Source: Pseudomonas sp. H1h (GTDB taxonomy: Bacteria; Pseudomonadota; Gammaproteobacteria; Pseudomonadales; Pseudomonadaceae). Taken from it: DNA of 64,000 nt. The stretch is taken from assembly GCF_000633255.1 (NCBI RefSeq), contig NZ_AYMJ01000014.1, positions 122,904 to 186,903 on the forward strand. Reading direction: 5' to 3'. The position numbers and the translations under genes are program-made. The notes beneath the pieces are model-generated. The model was not told where the DNA came from and made no database searches. It saw only the letters and a program-made list of their open reading frames with translations. Shown piece after piece: positions 14,869 through 23,149 of this stretch (the stretch's first letter is position 1; every line of letters begins with the position of its first letter).

Positions 14869-16326
14869 ATGGGCACGCAGGAAAACATGACGAGTGCCGG
14901 AAGAAATTCGCTACGGCTTTCCCGGTTGCGGCTGCGTGATTTCCGCTGCTTTGAAACGATCGATATCGACTTCCACCCGCAGCTGACAGTGCTGGTTGCG
15001 GCCAATGGTACGGGTAAAACGTCCATTCTCGACGCCATCGCCATCGCATTCGGTCCGTATGTAGGGGCGTTTGACGAGGCTGTGGGCAAGCATTTTGAGC
15101 CGAGTGATATTCGCCAGTTTCGTGCCAGGCAAACCGCTACAAACGAAATGGAATACGCCCCCCAAGGGGCTAGGCTCGAGGCTACGGGTTTTATTCCCGG
15201 CAGCCTGCTGGATCAGTTGTCCGATGATCAACTGCCCACTATTTGGCGCCGTCATCTTTCTAGTACGACCAAGACCAAGACCTCGATCAAAGACGCCAAG
15301 GAGTTGGTGAACTACGGCAAGCGCATGCAAGAAGCTTCGCGCACACCGGACACTGAAGTCGTTCTGCCACTAATCGCGTACTACGGCACTGGCCGGCTGT
15401 GGCAGCAGAAAAAACTGACGGATGCGAAGAACATCCAACGCACCTCACGGACCGTGGGCTACACCGACTGCCTCGACCCGGCCTCCAGCTATAAATCGTT
15501 TGTGCAGTGGTTTCGCTACTGGAGCCTGAATGCCAAGGAAGCCCAACTCAAGGCGCTTGAAGCAGGGGCCAAGTTTTCCAAAACTGAATTCGACACCTAC
15601 ATCCAGTCAGTGAGTCGCGCCGTGAACGCTTGCATTCAACCGGCAGGCTGGAGCGGCATCGAGTACTCCTTCACCCGCGACGCACTGGTTGCCCGTCATG
15701 AGCAATTGGGCGAACTCCCAGTGGATTGGCTCAGCGACGGTATTCGCAACATGATCGGCATGGTTGCCGATATCGCATTTCGCGCAACCAAACTCAACGG
15801 CCACCTTGGCATGCAGGCGGCGCAAGAGACACCAGGCCTGCTGCTTATCGACGAAGTCGACATGCACCTGCATCCGGAATGGCAACAAGTGGTGCTGCTC
15901 AACCTGGCCCAGGCGTTCCCGGCCATGCAGCTTATCGTGACCACCCACAGCCCCCAGGTATTGAGCACTGTCTCCGCGGCCTGTGTACGAATCCTACGCA
16001 CTGAAATCGATCCCGAGACCACCAGCCGGGTCACCACCGTCAGCGAGCCACAATGGCAAACCCGCGGCGTCGCCAGCTCCGACCTGTTGGCCCGTATCAT
16101 GGGCGTCGATCCGGTACCTCATGTGCCTGAGGCCATCTGGGTTTCTGATTACCAGGCACTGATTCAACAGAACCTTCATGAGCAGCCTGAGGGACGTATA
16201 TTGAGAGACAGGCTGGAAGCCCATTTCGGGGCTGAACATCCAGTTGTGCACGAACTTGATCGGCTGGTTCGTTTACAGGGAATCAAGCAGCGCCTGCCCC
16301 GCGAACTTGGCAACAGGGAGCGTTGA
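14869..16326 (+). CDS. AAA/ABC-type ATPase, PtuA-like (Septu anti-phage system)
   Basis: This is a 485-residue ATPase of the OLD/RecF-like ABC group. Walker A is AANGTGKT (44-51), the ABC signature LSDGIR (288-293), Walker B LLLIDE (324-329) and the switch His360 is in TTHSPQVL. The N-terminus (LRLSRLRLRDFRCFE) is typical of SMC/RecF-like heads. Its direct neighbour is an HNH nuclease with one base between genes, the arrangement of the Septu system (PtuA ATPase with PtuB nuclease) and of the effector part of retron Ec78. No reverse transcriptase is present, so Septu is the better name. GGAG lies about 7 bases before ATG 14869. Defence activity is inferred from family and context. Confidence 0.88.
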   Translation: MGTQENMTSAGRNSLRLSRLRLRDFRCFETIDIDFHPQLTVLVAANGTGKTSILDAIAIAFGPYVGAFDEAVGKHFEPSDIRQFRARQTATNEMEYAPQGARLEATGFIPGSLLDQLSDDQLPTIWRRHLSSTTKTKTSIKDAKELVNYGKRMQEASRTPDTEVVLPLIAYYGTGRLWQQKKLTDAKNIQRTSRTVGYTDCLDPASSYKSFVQWFRYWSLNAKEAQLKALEAGAKFSKTEFDTYIQSVSRAVNACIQPAGWSGIEYSFTRDALVARHEQLGELPVDWLSDGIRNMIGMVADIAFRATKLNGHLGMQAAQETPGLLLIDEVDMHLHPEWQQVVLLNLAQAFPAMQLIVTTHSPQVLSTVSAACVRILRTEIDPETTSRVTTVSEPQWQTRGVASSDLLARIMGVDPVPHVPEAIWVSDYQALIQQNLHEQPEGRILRDRLEAHFGAEHPVVHELDRLVRLQGIKQRLPRELGNRER

Positions 16327-16327
16327 G

Positions 16328-16966
16328 GTGCGGCGTCTGAATAGACAAGACGAACCTCCGGCGGGCCTGAGACGTTACCGGCATGGCCGGGATGCCTGGA
16401 GTGCTGTGACACCCGAAGAGCGCATGGCTATCTGGCTGTCGCTGGACTTAATGCAAGGGCCTCGATGTGCTTACTGCGATGGGCCAATGGGTGATGGAAA
16501 TCGTCATATCGAACATTTCCGCCAGCGCGGGAGATACCCCCAAGGTACGTTTGATTGGAGCAATCTGTTTGGCTCCTGCAACCGTGCCGGAACTTGCGGA
16601 ATGGCCAAGGACCAGTGTGGAGCTTATCCCCCAGAAGCACTGATCAAGCCTGATATCGAAGATCCTGACGTATTCTTGCTCTTCACGCCCGGCGGCACCG
16701 TGCGGCCACGTGCGGGGCTGACGGCAAACAACCATCTTCGTGCCACAGAAACCATCCGCATTCTTGTGTTGGACGGAGCCTTAAACCAGATTCGTCGCGC
16801 GCAGCTCTGCGGCTATATTCAGACCATGGAGATTTTTGCAGACTACGCCGAGGCTTATCCCGACGATGATAGTTGGGTTGAGGAGTTGGAGCGGGAGGTA
16901 CGCGACACCGCGCATTTGCCGTACGCGACAGCCATCAGACATGTGCTGACTCGTCAGAGCGAGTGA
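16328..16966 (+). CDS. HNH endonuclease, PtuB-like (Septu anti-phage system)
   Basis: This 212-residue protein matches the TIGR02646-type HNH nuclease that pairs with PtuA. It has a metal-binding CAYC (Cys47, Cys50), HIEHF (His60, His63) and FDWSNLFGSCN with Cys84 and Asn85. GTG 16328 is the start I prefer: AGGGAG ends 7 bases before it, and it follows the ATPase stop by one base. An upstream ATG at 16244 inside the ATPase gene is less likely. The pair is therefore one transcription unit. PtuB is thought to cleave nucleic acid when the ATPase complex is triggered during infection; this is known for the family and inferred here. Confidence 0.88.
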   Translation: MRRLNRQDEPPAGLRRYRHGRDAWSAVTPEERMAIWLSLDLMQGPRCAYCDGPMGDGNRHIEHFRQRGRYPQGTFDWSNLFGSCNRAGTCGMAKDQCGAYPPEALIKPDIEDPDVFLLFTPGGTVRPRAGLTANNHLRATETIRILVLDGALNQIRRAQLCGYIQTMEIFADYAEAYPDDDSWVEELEREVRDTAHLPYATAIRHVLTRQSE

Positions 16967-17091
16967 AGGTAAGAACGAGCGCCGCCATTTGCTTTCAGAA
17001 GCCATTGCTTGAGCTCAAAATAGAGATCCGAAATACCGATATGGAATTCAGCTCTGACCGACTAAAGGCGGCAATTTAAGTAGATCCGCGT

Positions 17092-17115
17092 ATGGTATTC
17101 CAAATGGTATTCCAA
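17092..17115. repeat. Tandem perfect 12-bp direct repeat (ATGGTATTCCAA twice)
   Basis: ATGGTATTCCAA occurs twice head to tail. Short direct repeats of this kind near the end of an integrated element resemble arm-type binding sites of tyrosine recombinases. The element's integrase is not in the window, so this cannot be matched to a protein. Confidence 0.7.
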
Positions 17116-17197
17116 CGAAAAAGTTAACCAAAAATAATCTATAAAAATCAATATTTTAAGAATTCAGTTCAAATTACCCCGGCCCACCAACTCTCAA

Positions 17198-17228
17198 CGA
17201 CAAAGCCCGCCTAGTGCGGGCTTTGTCG
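17198..17228. terminator. Strong hairpin terminator between convergent genes
   Basis: CGACAAAGCCCGC (17198-17210) and GCGGGCTTTGTCG (17216-17228) make a perfect 13-bp stem with the loop CTAGT. It lies between the Septu-like operon and the convergent EamA gene and can work in both directions. It may originally have followed a tRNA gene. Confidence 0.75.
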
Positions 17229-17286
17229 CATCTGACCGTCCCACTCCAGCGCTTACCGCCGAAAACCCATCCCCCGACACACCCGA

Positions 17287-18327
17287 TCAATGCTCATGCC
17301 GATGATGCACATCCGGAAAATGTGCATGACTGTGCCGCATCGGCGTATGCACATGCGGATGGCTATGCGGCTCCACCCCATCCCACTCAAACCCATGCGT
17401 ATGCTGGTGATGCTCATCGTGTGTATGCCGATGATCGTGTTCAAGCGTTTCGTGTTGATGCTCATGAGCATGGTTTTCCATCAGGTGAATCCATACCCCG
17501 ACGACCATTAATGCGGCCGCGAGCAGGAACATCAGCGATACCGACTCGCCGAGCAGCAGAATCGAGATGCCTGCCCCCAGGAATGGTGCGGTGGAAAAGT
17601 ACGCGCCGGTGCGCGCGCTGCCCAGTCCGCGCAGGGCGAGGACGAACATCACCAGGCTGACGCCGTAGCCGAGAAAGCCGACCAGCAGTATCGGCACCAG
17701 CGAGCTGGCGGCGGGCAGTTGCGTGCCGATGAGCAAGGCCAGGGCGCAGTTGACCAGCCCCGCCACCAGGCCTTTGCTACCGGCGATGAACAGTGCATCC
17801 GAGGCAGAGACTTTGCGCGTCAGGTTGTTGTCGATGGCCCAGCAAAAGCAGGCGAAGGCGACAGCCAGCGGCCCGCTCCAGTCATGCGCCGACACCGCCT
17901 CCTGCGGCCATGACAGCACGACACCGCCGGCCACGATGGCAAGCATGCCGATCACGATGCGCCGGTCGGCGTTCTCCTTGAACACCACCCACGCCAGCAG
18001 TGCCGTGAGCACCGATTCCAGATTGAGCATCAGTGACGCGCTGGCGCCGGACGTTCGGGTCAGACCGAACATCAGCGCCACCGGTGCCAGCACCCCACCG
18101 AAGCCGATGGCGCCGATCAGCCACGGCCATTCGCCAGCCCTGAGTCCGGAAGGCTGCCAGCCTCGATCGCGGGAAAAACGCAGGACGGTCAAGCCCAGAC
18201 CGCTGCCCAGATAGAGCAAGCCGGCGAGCAGAATCGGCGACGTCTGTAGCCCCAACAATTTGGCGAGTGGCGTACTGGCGCCGAACAGCGCCGCCGCAAT
18301 CAGAGCGTAGAGAACACTCATATTCAT
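17287..18327 (-). CDS. EamA/DMT family transporter with a histidine-rich C-terminal tail
   Basis: This 346-residue inner-membrane protein has two EamA repeats with about ten hydrophobic helices over residues 1-283 (ALFGASTPLAKLLG at the start, GLGSARTGAYFSTAPFLGAG in repeat two). The last ~63 residues are cytosolic or periplasmic and extremely rich in His, Asp and Glu (HAHEHQHETLEHDHRHTHDE and similar). Such tails bind Zn, Ni or Co in metal transporters, so a metal-related role is plausible though the DMT core usually carries metabolites. The start region lacks a strong ribosome site. A second in-frame ATG follows at 18321. Confidence 0.9.
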   Translation of the reverse strand: MNMSVLYALIAAALFGASTPLAKLLGLQTSPILLAGLLYLGSGLGLTVLRFSRDRGWQPSGLRAGEWPWLIGAIGFGGVLAPVALMFGLTRTSGASASLMLNLESVLTALLAWVVFKENADRRIVIGMLAIVAGGVVLSWPQEAVSAHDWSGPLAVAFACFCWAIDNNLTRKVSASDALFIAGSKGLVAGLVNCALALLIGTQLPAASSLVPILLVGFLGYGVSLVMFVLALRGLGSARTGAYFSTAPFLGAGISILLLGESVSLMFLLAAALMVVGVWIHLMENHAHEHQHETLEHDHRHTHDEHHQHTHGFEWDGVEPHSHPHVHTPMRHSHAHFPDVHHRHEH

Positions 18328-18588
18328 GATGGGATCACTCGCTCAGGCCGATGGAATACCGGCAGTCATCATCGCGCCACACAGGTGAGAATTATGTGAA
18401 CAGCTCCCTGAAGATCGGACATCCAGGAAGCCGAGACCAAACAGGCGTAACCCGAATACCGCCAAGAAGCCCGGCTGAATGCCGAGCTTTTATATGTCTG
18501 CTCTGTTGCCTACATCGTGCAACGTCTGCGGATAAACCCCCAAAGCACTTCTACACTCACACCGCCCCCACTGCCACGACGAGTCCCC

Positions 18589-19995
18589 ATGACCACCCTC
18601 CAAGACCGCATGAAGCAAGGCAAGGACGCGCGCAAGCAATGCTCGCGCGGTTCGCAGGCGACCACCGGCAAGATGAATCGCGATCCGATTCCGCTGATCA
18701 AGGCCTCAAGCCAGGGCCGCGTCGCGTCGTTGGTGGAGCTGCGTTATGGGCGGATGCTGGTGTCGCCCTTCACTTTCTTTCGCGGTAATGCGCTGGTGCA
18801 GGCGCATGACTTGTCAGGCACGGCGAACATGGGGCTGGTCGGGCCAATCTGTGGTGATGCGCATTTGATGAATTTCGGTGGGTTTGCCACGCCGGAGCGC
18901 AATCTGTTGTTCAGCGTCAATGATTTCGACGAGGCGCATCCCGGCCCCTGGGAATGGGATGTGAAGCGCCTGGCAGCAAGTTTTGTGGTGGCGGCGCGGG
19001 ATCTGCGCCATGGTGAGTCGGTTGAAGAGGACGTCTGTCGGCAGATGGTCGGCGCCTATCAGGCAACGGTGTTGGAGTGCGCCGAACAGAGTGCGCTGGA
19101 AACCTGGTACGAATCGATCAAGTACGAAGACTTGCTCGATCAGGCGCGCAAAAGCGCGCTGGAACATGTGCAGCGTGCCGTCGACAAAGCCGAGCGGCGG
19201 ACCCATGCCGAGTTGCTGCCGAAAATCAGTGAGCGCGACGCCAACGGGCGGCTGATCATTCGCGACGACCTGCCGGAAATTTTCCACCTGCACAAGAACA
19301 CCACGCTGCTCGACGCCGATGATGACTGGTTGCGGCTGGCGGACTGGCGGCCGTTGTTCGACACGTTCATGCGGGATTACCGAACCACGCTGCAGGCTGA
19401 CCGGCGGGAATTGCTGTCACGGTTTCACGTGCAGGACCTGGCGTTCAAGGTGGTGGGTGTCGGCAGCGTCGGCACGCGGTGTCTGGTGGCGTTGCTGACC
19501 GACGATCAGGAGTTCCCGTTGTTTCTACAGTTCAAGGAAGCGCGGCGCTCGGTGCTCGCGGATTATGTGAAAGCCAAATCCCGAACCCGCCATGAAGGTC
19601 AGCGTGTGGTCGAAGGACAACGCCTGATGCAGTCGGCCAGCGATCTGTTTCTCGGGTGGACCACCGGCCCCAGCGGTCGGCATTTCTATGTGCGGCAATT
19701 GCGCGACATGAAGATTTCCGCCGAGCTGGAAAACTTCGACGCCGAAACGTTCGCCGCTTATGCCCGGGTCTGCGGTCGCGCGCTGGCCCGCGCTCACGCC
19801 AAGGCCTCGGGGAATGCGGCGCTGATCAGCGGCTACATCGGCAAAGGCAATGCCTTGGCCGACGCGCTGTTCAAATATGCGCGCAGTTATACCGCGCAGA
19901 ACGAACGCGACTTCGAACGTTTTCAGGAGGCCTGTCGCAAGGGCCGCTTGCGGGCACGTTCGGAAGCCGATTTTGCCGCGGACCACTTGCCTTGA
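18589..19995 (+). CDS. DUF2252 domain-containing protein
   Basis: This 468-residue cytosolic protein is of the DUF2252 family, which has a protein-kinase/aminoglycoside phosphotransferase-like fold. The motif ICGDAHLMNFGGF resembles the HxxN catalytic loop, and NDFDEAHPGPWEWDVKRL resembles the metal-binding DFD segment. No substrate is established. I chose ATG 18589 (MTTLQDRM); an upstream ATG at 18517 would add a Pro/Thr-rich stretch unlike the family. The gene stands alone. Its terminator overlaps the end of the opposed acetyltransferase gene. Confidence 0.9.
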   Translation: MTTLQDRMKQGKDARKQCSRGSQATTGKMNRDPIPLIKASSQGRVASLVELRYGRMLVSPFTFFRGNALVQAHDLSGTANMGLVGPICGDAHLMNFGGFATPERNLLFSVNDFDEAHPGPWEWDVKRLAASFVVAARDLRHGESVEEDVCRQMVGAYQATVLECAEQSALETWYESIKYEDLLDQARKSALEHVQRAVDKAERRTHAELLPKISERDANGRLIIRDDLPEIFHLHKNTTLLDADDDWLRLADWRPLFDTFMRDYRTTLQADRRELLSRFHVQDLAFKVVGVGSVGTRCLVALLTDDQEFPLFLQFKEARRSVLADYVKAKSRTRHEGQRVVEGQRLMQSASDLFLGWTTGPSGRHFYVRQLRDMKISAELENFDAETFAAYARVCGRALARAHAKASGNAALISGYIGKGNALADALFKYARSYTAQNERDFERFQEACRKGRLRARSEADFAADHLP

Positions 19996-20085
19996 AGGGT
20001 TCCAGCGCCGTCGCCGCCGAGATGAATTTTTCTTCACTGCTCCGGTTCGATCAACACGGTACAGTCCGCTCGCTCATTCAAGAAA

Positions 20086-20658
20086 CTACGGTTCGCCCGC
20101 GCTCTCCCGCGGGCTTTTTTTTGCCCGTCGTTCGGCGCCGAAGCGATACACCCAGGTGTCCTGCACGCCATGCTGTGGCGACTGCCGCGCCCGCCGGTGA
20201 ACCCTGATCAGCGCAAACCCCGCCGCTTCAGCCAGCCGCTGACTGCGGGTGTTGGCCGATGAGGTGGTCAGGTAAAAGGTGAAATCAGGCCAGCGCCTGA
20301 CCAATTGCGTCAGCACTTCGCGCATATAGCCCTTGCCGGCAAACGCGCTGTTGGCCCAATAGCCGACGACGTAGCGCTGGCGCCGACGCGGTATCAGACC
20401 GATGCAGCCAACGACGGCTCGACCGTCTTCGGTCACGATGAACAGCCGCCGCTCACCGGACTCGCTGGCGAAATCTTCCCGTGCTTGCAACATCGACGAC
20501 AGCGCCCGCTCTTCACTGGTATGTTCGACCGCCCACTCCAGAAAGGGCGCATGCTCGCGGTAACTGGCGTTCAACGCCTCGCGCACCGGGGTGACCAGCG
20601 CGGGGTCCGGCGAGCGAACACGCAGCGCCAGCCCGTGCACCGTCAATGCAAATTCCAT
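20086..20658 (-). CDS. GNAT family N-acetyltransferase (RimJ/RimL-like)
   Basis: This 190-residue acetyltransferase has the acetyl-CoA region VGYWANSAFAGKGYMREVL, where the Q/RxxGxG/A loop is altered to FAGKGY, and a C-terminal SANTRSQRLAEAAGF segment typical of RimL-type enzymes. GGAGGAAC lies 8 bases before ATG 20658, clearly better than an ATG 51 bases upstream. The family acetylates protein N-termini or small amines; the substrate is unknown here. Its 3' end contains the DUF2252 terminator. It is divergent from the second acetyltransferase, with a REP pair between. Confidence 0.9.
   Translation of the reverse strand: MEFALTVHGLALRVRSPDPALVTPVREALNASYREHAPFLEWAVEHTSEERALSSMLQAREDFASESGERRLFIVTEDGRAVVGCIGLIPRRRQRYVVGYWANSAFAGKGYMREVLTQLVRRWPDFTFYLTTSSANTRSQRLAEAAGFALIRVHRRARQSPQHGVQDTWVYRFGAERRAKKSPRESAGEP
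20095..20122 (+). terminator. Terminator of the DUF2252 gene
   Basis: GCCCGCG (20095-20101) and CGCGGGC (20108-20114) form the stem and eight thymines follow. It lies inside the 3' end of the convergent GNAT gene. Confidence 0.8.
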
Positions 20659-20791
20659 TGCTTGTTCCTCCAATTGCAGAAATGCCGCACTCGATACCAC
20701 CCTGTGCACTCAACCAGAGAAATTTACAGGGCGCCAGCGCGGTTAATGCCGATCAGTTAAACGAACTCAATGCTCAAAGCCACGAAGATCA

Positions 20792-20882
20792 ATAGCGGGC
20801 TTGCTCGCGAAGACGTCGGCCCAGCAAACATTGATGTTGACTGCCCCACCGCTTTCGCGAGCAAGCCCGCTCCCACAGGGGA
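20792..20882. repeat. Inverted pair of REP elements
   Basis: A partial REP (AGCGGGCTTGCTCGCGAAGA, from 20794) and a full inverted copy (TTCGCGAGCAAGCCCGCTCC, from 20853) flank about 40 bases. Together they can fold into a long hairpin. They fill the intergenic stretch 20659-20975, in which I see nothing else. Confidence 0.85.
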
Positions 20883-20975
20883 TCTGCGCTTAACTGATCG
20901 GCATTAGCCAGTGCGGTTTGTTTTTTTCCACCCTGTGGGCAATCCTTTCCCTGACCTTGCCAACCGGAGCGCCCG

Positions 20976-21563
20976 ATGTCGCTGCTGAGCCTGCCCTGCC
21001 AACGTCTGACGCTCGCCATCCTGGCCCCGGGCCAGGCCGAACTGGAAAGTGACTTCTATGCACGCAACCAGCGCCACCTCGCGCCTTGGTCGCCGATTCG
21101 CACCACCGAATACTTTTCCACCGAACAGATTCGCCGACGCCTCGAGGTTCAGGCCAGTGCCTACGAGGCCGGGCTGGCGATGCATTTCGCCCTGCTGACG
21201 CCGGACGGCCAACAGATGATCGGCGCGTGCAACTTCAGCGGGATCATTCGCGGTGCGTTTCAGGCCTGTTATCTGGGTTATCACATCGACCACGCGCATC
21301 AGGGCCAGGGCCTGATGCAGGAAGGCCTGGAAGCTGGCATCGGCTACATGTTCGACACCCAGAACCTGCACCGGATCATGGCCAACTACATGCCCGGCAA
21401 CGAGCGCAGTGCGCGCCTGCTGGAGCGCCTGGGTTTCGAGCGCGAAGGTTACGCCAAGGCCTACCTGAACATCGCCGGCCGCTGGCAGGACCATGTGCTG
21501 ACGGCGCTGATCAACCCGTTGTTCGAAACGCCGGACAAGCGTTGGTCGCGACAACTGGCGTGA
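20976..21563 (+). CDS. rimJ: Ribosomal-protein-alanine N-acetyltransferase, RimJ-like
   Basis: This 195-residue GNAT enzyme closely follows RimJ, which acetylates the N-terminal alanine of ribosomal protein S5. It shows ERLTLRLL-like LPCQRLTLAIL, YARNQRHLAPWSP (21-45), the acetyl-CoA loop HAHQGQGLMQEGL, and NERSARLLERLGFEREGYAK near the C-terminus. The length matches RimJ (about 194). It precedes the ArnT-like gene by 30 bases on the same strand, so the two may be cotranscribed. Confidence 0.88.
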   Translation: MSLLSLPCQRLTLAILAPGQAELESDFYARNQRHLAPWSPIRTTEYFSTEQIRRRLEVQASAYEAGLAMHFALLTPDGQQMIGACNFSGIIRGAFQACYLGYHIDHAHQGQGLMQEGLEAGIGYMFDTQNLHRIMANYMPGNERSARLLERLGFEREGYAKAYLNIAGRWQDHVLTALINPLFETPDKRWSRQLA

Positions 21564-21593
21564 GTTTCACAATTTGTTAAGCATTGGCGAAGT

Positions 21594-23072
21594 ATGCTCA
21601 AGGCTCCTGCCCTTTCCGGTTGCCTGAAACCCATGCCGCGTGCCGCCACTTCGCTGTTTCTACTTGCCGCCCTGCTGTTCTTTTTCGCCCTGGGCAACCA
21701 CCAGTTGCAAGGCTCCACCGAGGCCCGCGTGGCCGGGATCGCCATGGAGATGCACCTGGACGATGACTGGGTGACGCCACGCCTGTTCGGCGAGCCCTTT
21801 CTGGAAAAACCACCCCTGAGCCTGTGGCTGGACGCCGGCGCCATGCGCGTATTTGGTGTTTCGCCGTGGGCGGTGCGGCTGGCGTCGGCGGTGGCCGGGC
21901 TGCTCAGCGTGATGCTGCTGTACGGCATGCTGCGCCGCTTCGGGCGCCCGAAGGCGCTGGCCTGGACAGCGGGGATTCTGCTGGCGACCATGGCCAGCTA
22001 CTGGAGCAATGTGCGCGGGGTCGGCGAGGATGCGCTGCTGGCGCTCGGCGTGACCACGGCGCTGCTGGCGTTCTTTCAGGCGCAACGCGCACCGAACGCG
22101 GGCAACTCGCTGCTGTTTATCGTCGGGATTGCCATCGCCACCTTGAGCAAAGGCGTGCTCGGACTGGCAATGCCGGGAGTGGTGATTTTCGCCTATCTGC
22201 TGGCCGACAACCTGATCGACAAACGCCTGAAGATCGGCGCCTGGCTGCGTCCCGGCCTGCTCACGGCCGTGGGCCTGATTCCGTTGCTGATCTGGCTCGC
22301 CGTGCTCTATCAGCGCGGAGGCTCGCACGCCGTCGCTGAAGTGCTGCTGACCAACAGTGTCGGTCGCTTCAGCGGCTCGTTCGTCGAAGCCGGCCATTAC
22401 GAGCCGTTCTATTACTACCTGGCCAAACTCCCGGAAGCGTTCCTGCCGTGGAACATTCTGGTGTACCTGGGCCTGTGGCATTTTCGCAAGGAACTGAAAG
22501 CCAACCGTTACCTGCTGTTTTTCAGCCTGTGGATCGTGGCGCAGTTCATCATGCTGACGCTGGCCTCCAGCAAGCGCACGGTGTACCTGATGTCGATGAC
22601 CCCGGCCGCTGCGGTGATTGCCGCCGAGTATGCGCGGGTGTTGTTCGATCGCTTGCAGGCGCATGAAACGGCCAACCGGTTTATCGGAAAAGTCGCCCGC
22701 CATCGTCAGGCGATTGCTGCTGGCTTACTCACCGTGGTGATCGCCAGCTACCTGGGCGCCGCACAGTGGGCCTTGCCCAACGCCGACAAGGAACTGTCGT
22801 TCCTGCCGCTGACCGAACACATTCAGACCCTGCAAGCCAACGGCCAGCAGGTGGCGCTGTTCCAGGCCAATGAGCGGGTCGGCGGCGCCAGCGTGTTCTA
22901 CACCCAGCGCGTGCTCAAAGGGCTGGATACCGACGCGCAACTGCACGACTTCCTCAGCGCCTCACCGTCGAACGTCGCGGTGATCTCGGCAGACAGCGAA
23001 CCCGCCGCGCCACTCAAAGTGCTCAAGACCATGATGGTCGGACGGCAGGCGTACTACTTCGTCGGCTACTGA
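21594..23072 (+). CDS. ArnT-like family glycosyltransferase (GT83/PMT-type)
   Basis: This 492-residue integral membrane protein has about ten or more helices. Its N-terminal loop carries STEARVAGIAMEM, TPRLFGEPFLEKPPL and the lumenal/periplasmic pattern of ArnT and related lipid-linked sugar transferases (C-type GTs). ArnT moves aminoarabinose from undecaprenyl phosphate to lipid A. This copy is shorter than typical ArnT (about 550) and is not in an arn operon, so its sugar and acceptor are open. A second ATG at 21633 is possible. A convergent histidine phosphatase gene, also perhaps envelope related, follows a terminator. Confidence 0.85.
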   Translation: MLKAPALSGCLKPMPRAATSLFLLAALLFFFALGNHQLQGSTEARVAGIAMEMHLDDDWVTPRLFGEPFLEKPPLSLWLDAGAMRVFGVSPWAVRLASAVAGLLSVMLLYGMLRRFGRPKALAWTAGILLATMASYWSNVRGVGEDALLALGVTTALLAFFQAQRAPNAGNSLLFIVGIAIATLSKGVLGLAMPGVVIFAYLLADNLIDKRLKIGAWLRPGLLTAVGLIPLLIWLAVLYQRGGSHAVAEVLLTNSVGRFSGSFVEAGHYEPFYYYLAKLPEAFLPWNILVYLGLWHFRKELKANRYLLFFSLWIVAQFIMLTLASSKRTVYLMSMTPAAAVIAAEYARVLFDRLQAHETANRFIGKVARHRQAIAAGLLTVVIASYLGAAQWALPNADKELSFLPLTEHIQTLQANGQQVALFQANERVGGASVFYTQRVLKGLDTDAQLHDFLSASPSNVAVISADSEPAAPLKVLKTMMVGRQAYYFVGY

Positions 23073-23094
23073 AGCCCTAAGCGCCAGACAATAA

Positions 23095-23122
23095 AAAACC
23101 CGCCGTCACTGGCGGGTTTTGT
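23095..23122 (+). terminator. Terminator between the ArnT-like and phosphatase genes
   Basis: AAAACCCGCC (23095-23104) and GGCGGGTTTT (23111-23120) form a perfect 10-bp stem with a six-base loop. The flanking A and T runs allow it to work in both directions between convergent genes. Confidence 0.85.
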
Positions 23123-23149
23123 TTGTGCTGACGGGATGGAAACGTCAGT

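Larger units (their letters stand above)
16967..17286. other. Candidate right boundary (att region) of the integrated element
   Basis: These 320 bases separate the Septu-like pair from the chromosomal EamA gene. They hold a tandem 12-bp repeat (17092-17115), an AT-rich tract, a tRNA-3'-end-like segment TTCAAATTACCCCGGCCCACCA (the central bases 17168-17189) and a terminator. REP elements and uniformly GC-rich genes begin after it. The reading as attR is inference. Confidence 0.5.

Noticed and set aside
17168..17190. Complete tRNA gene
   Set aside because: Only a 3'-end-like segment ending in CCCACCA is present. No matching 5' acceptor strand, D-arm or anticodon arm precedes it.
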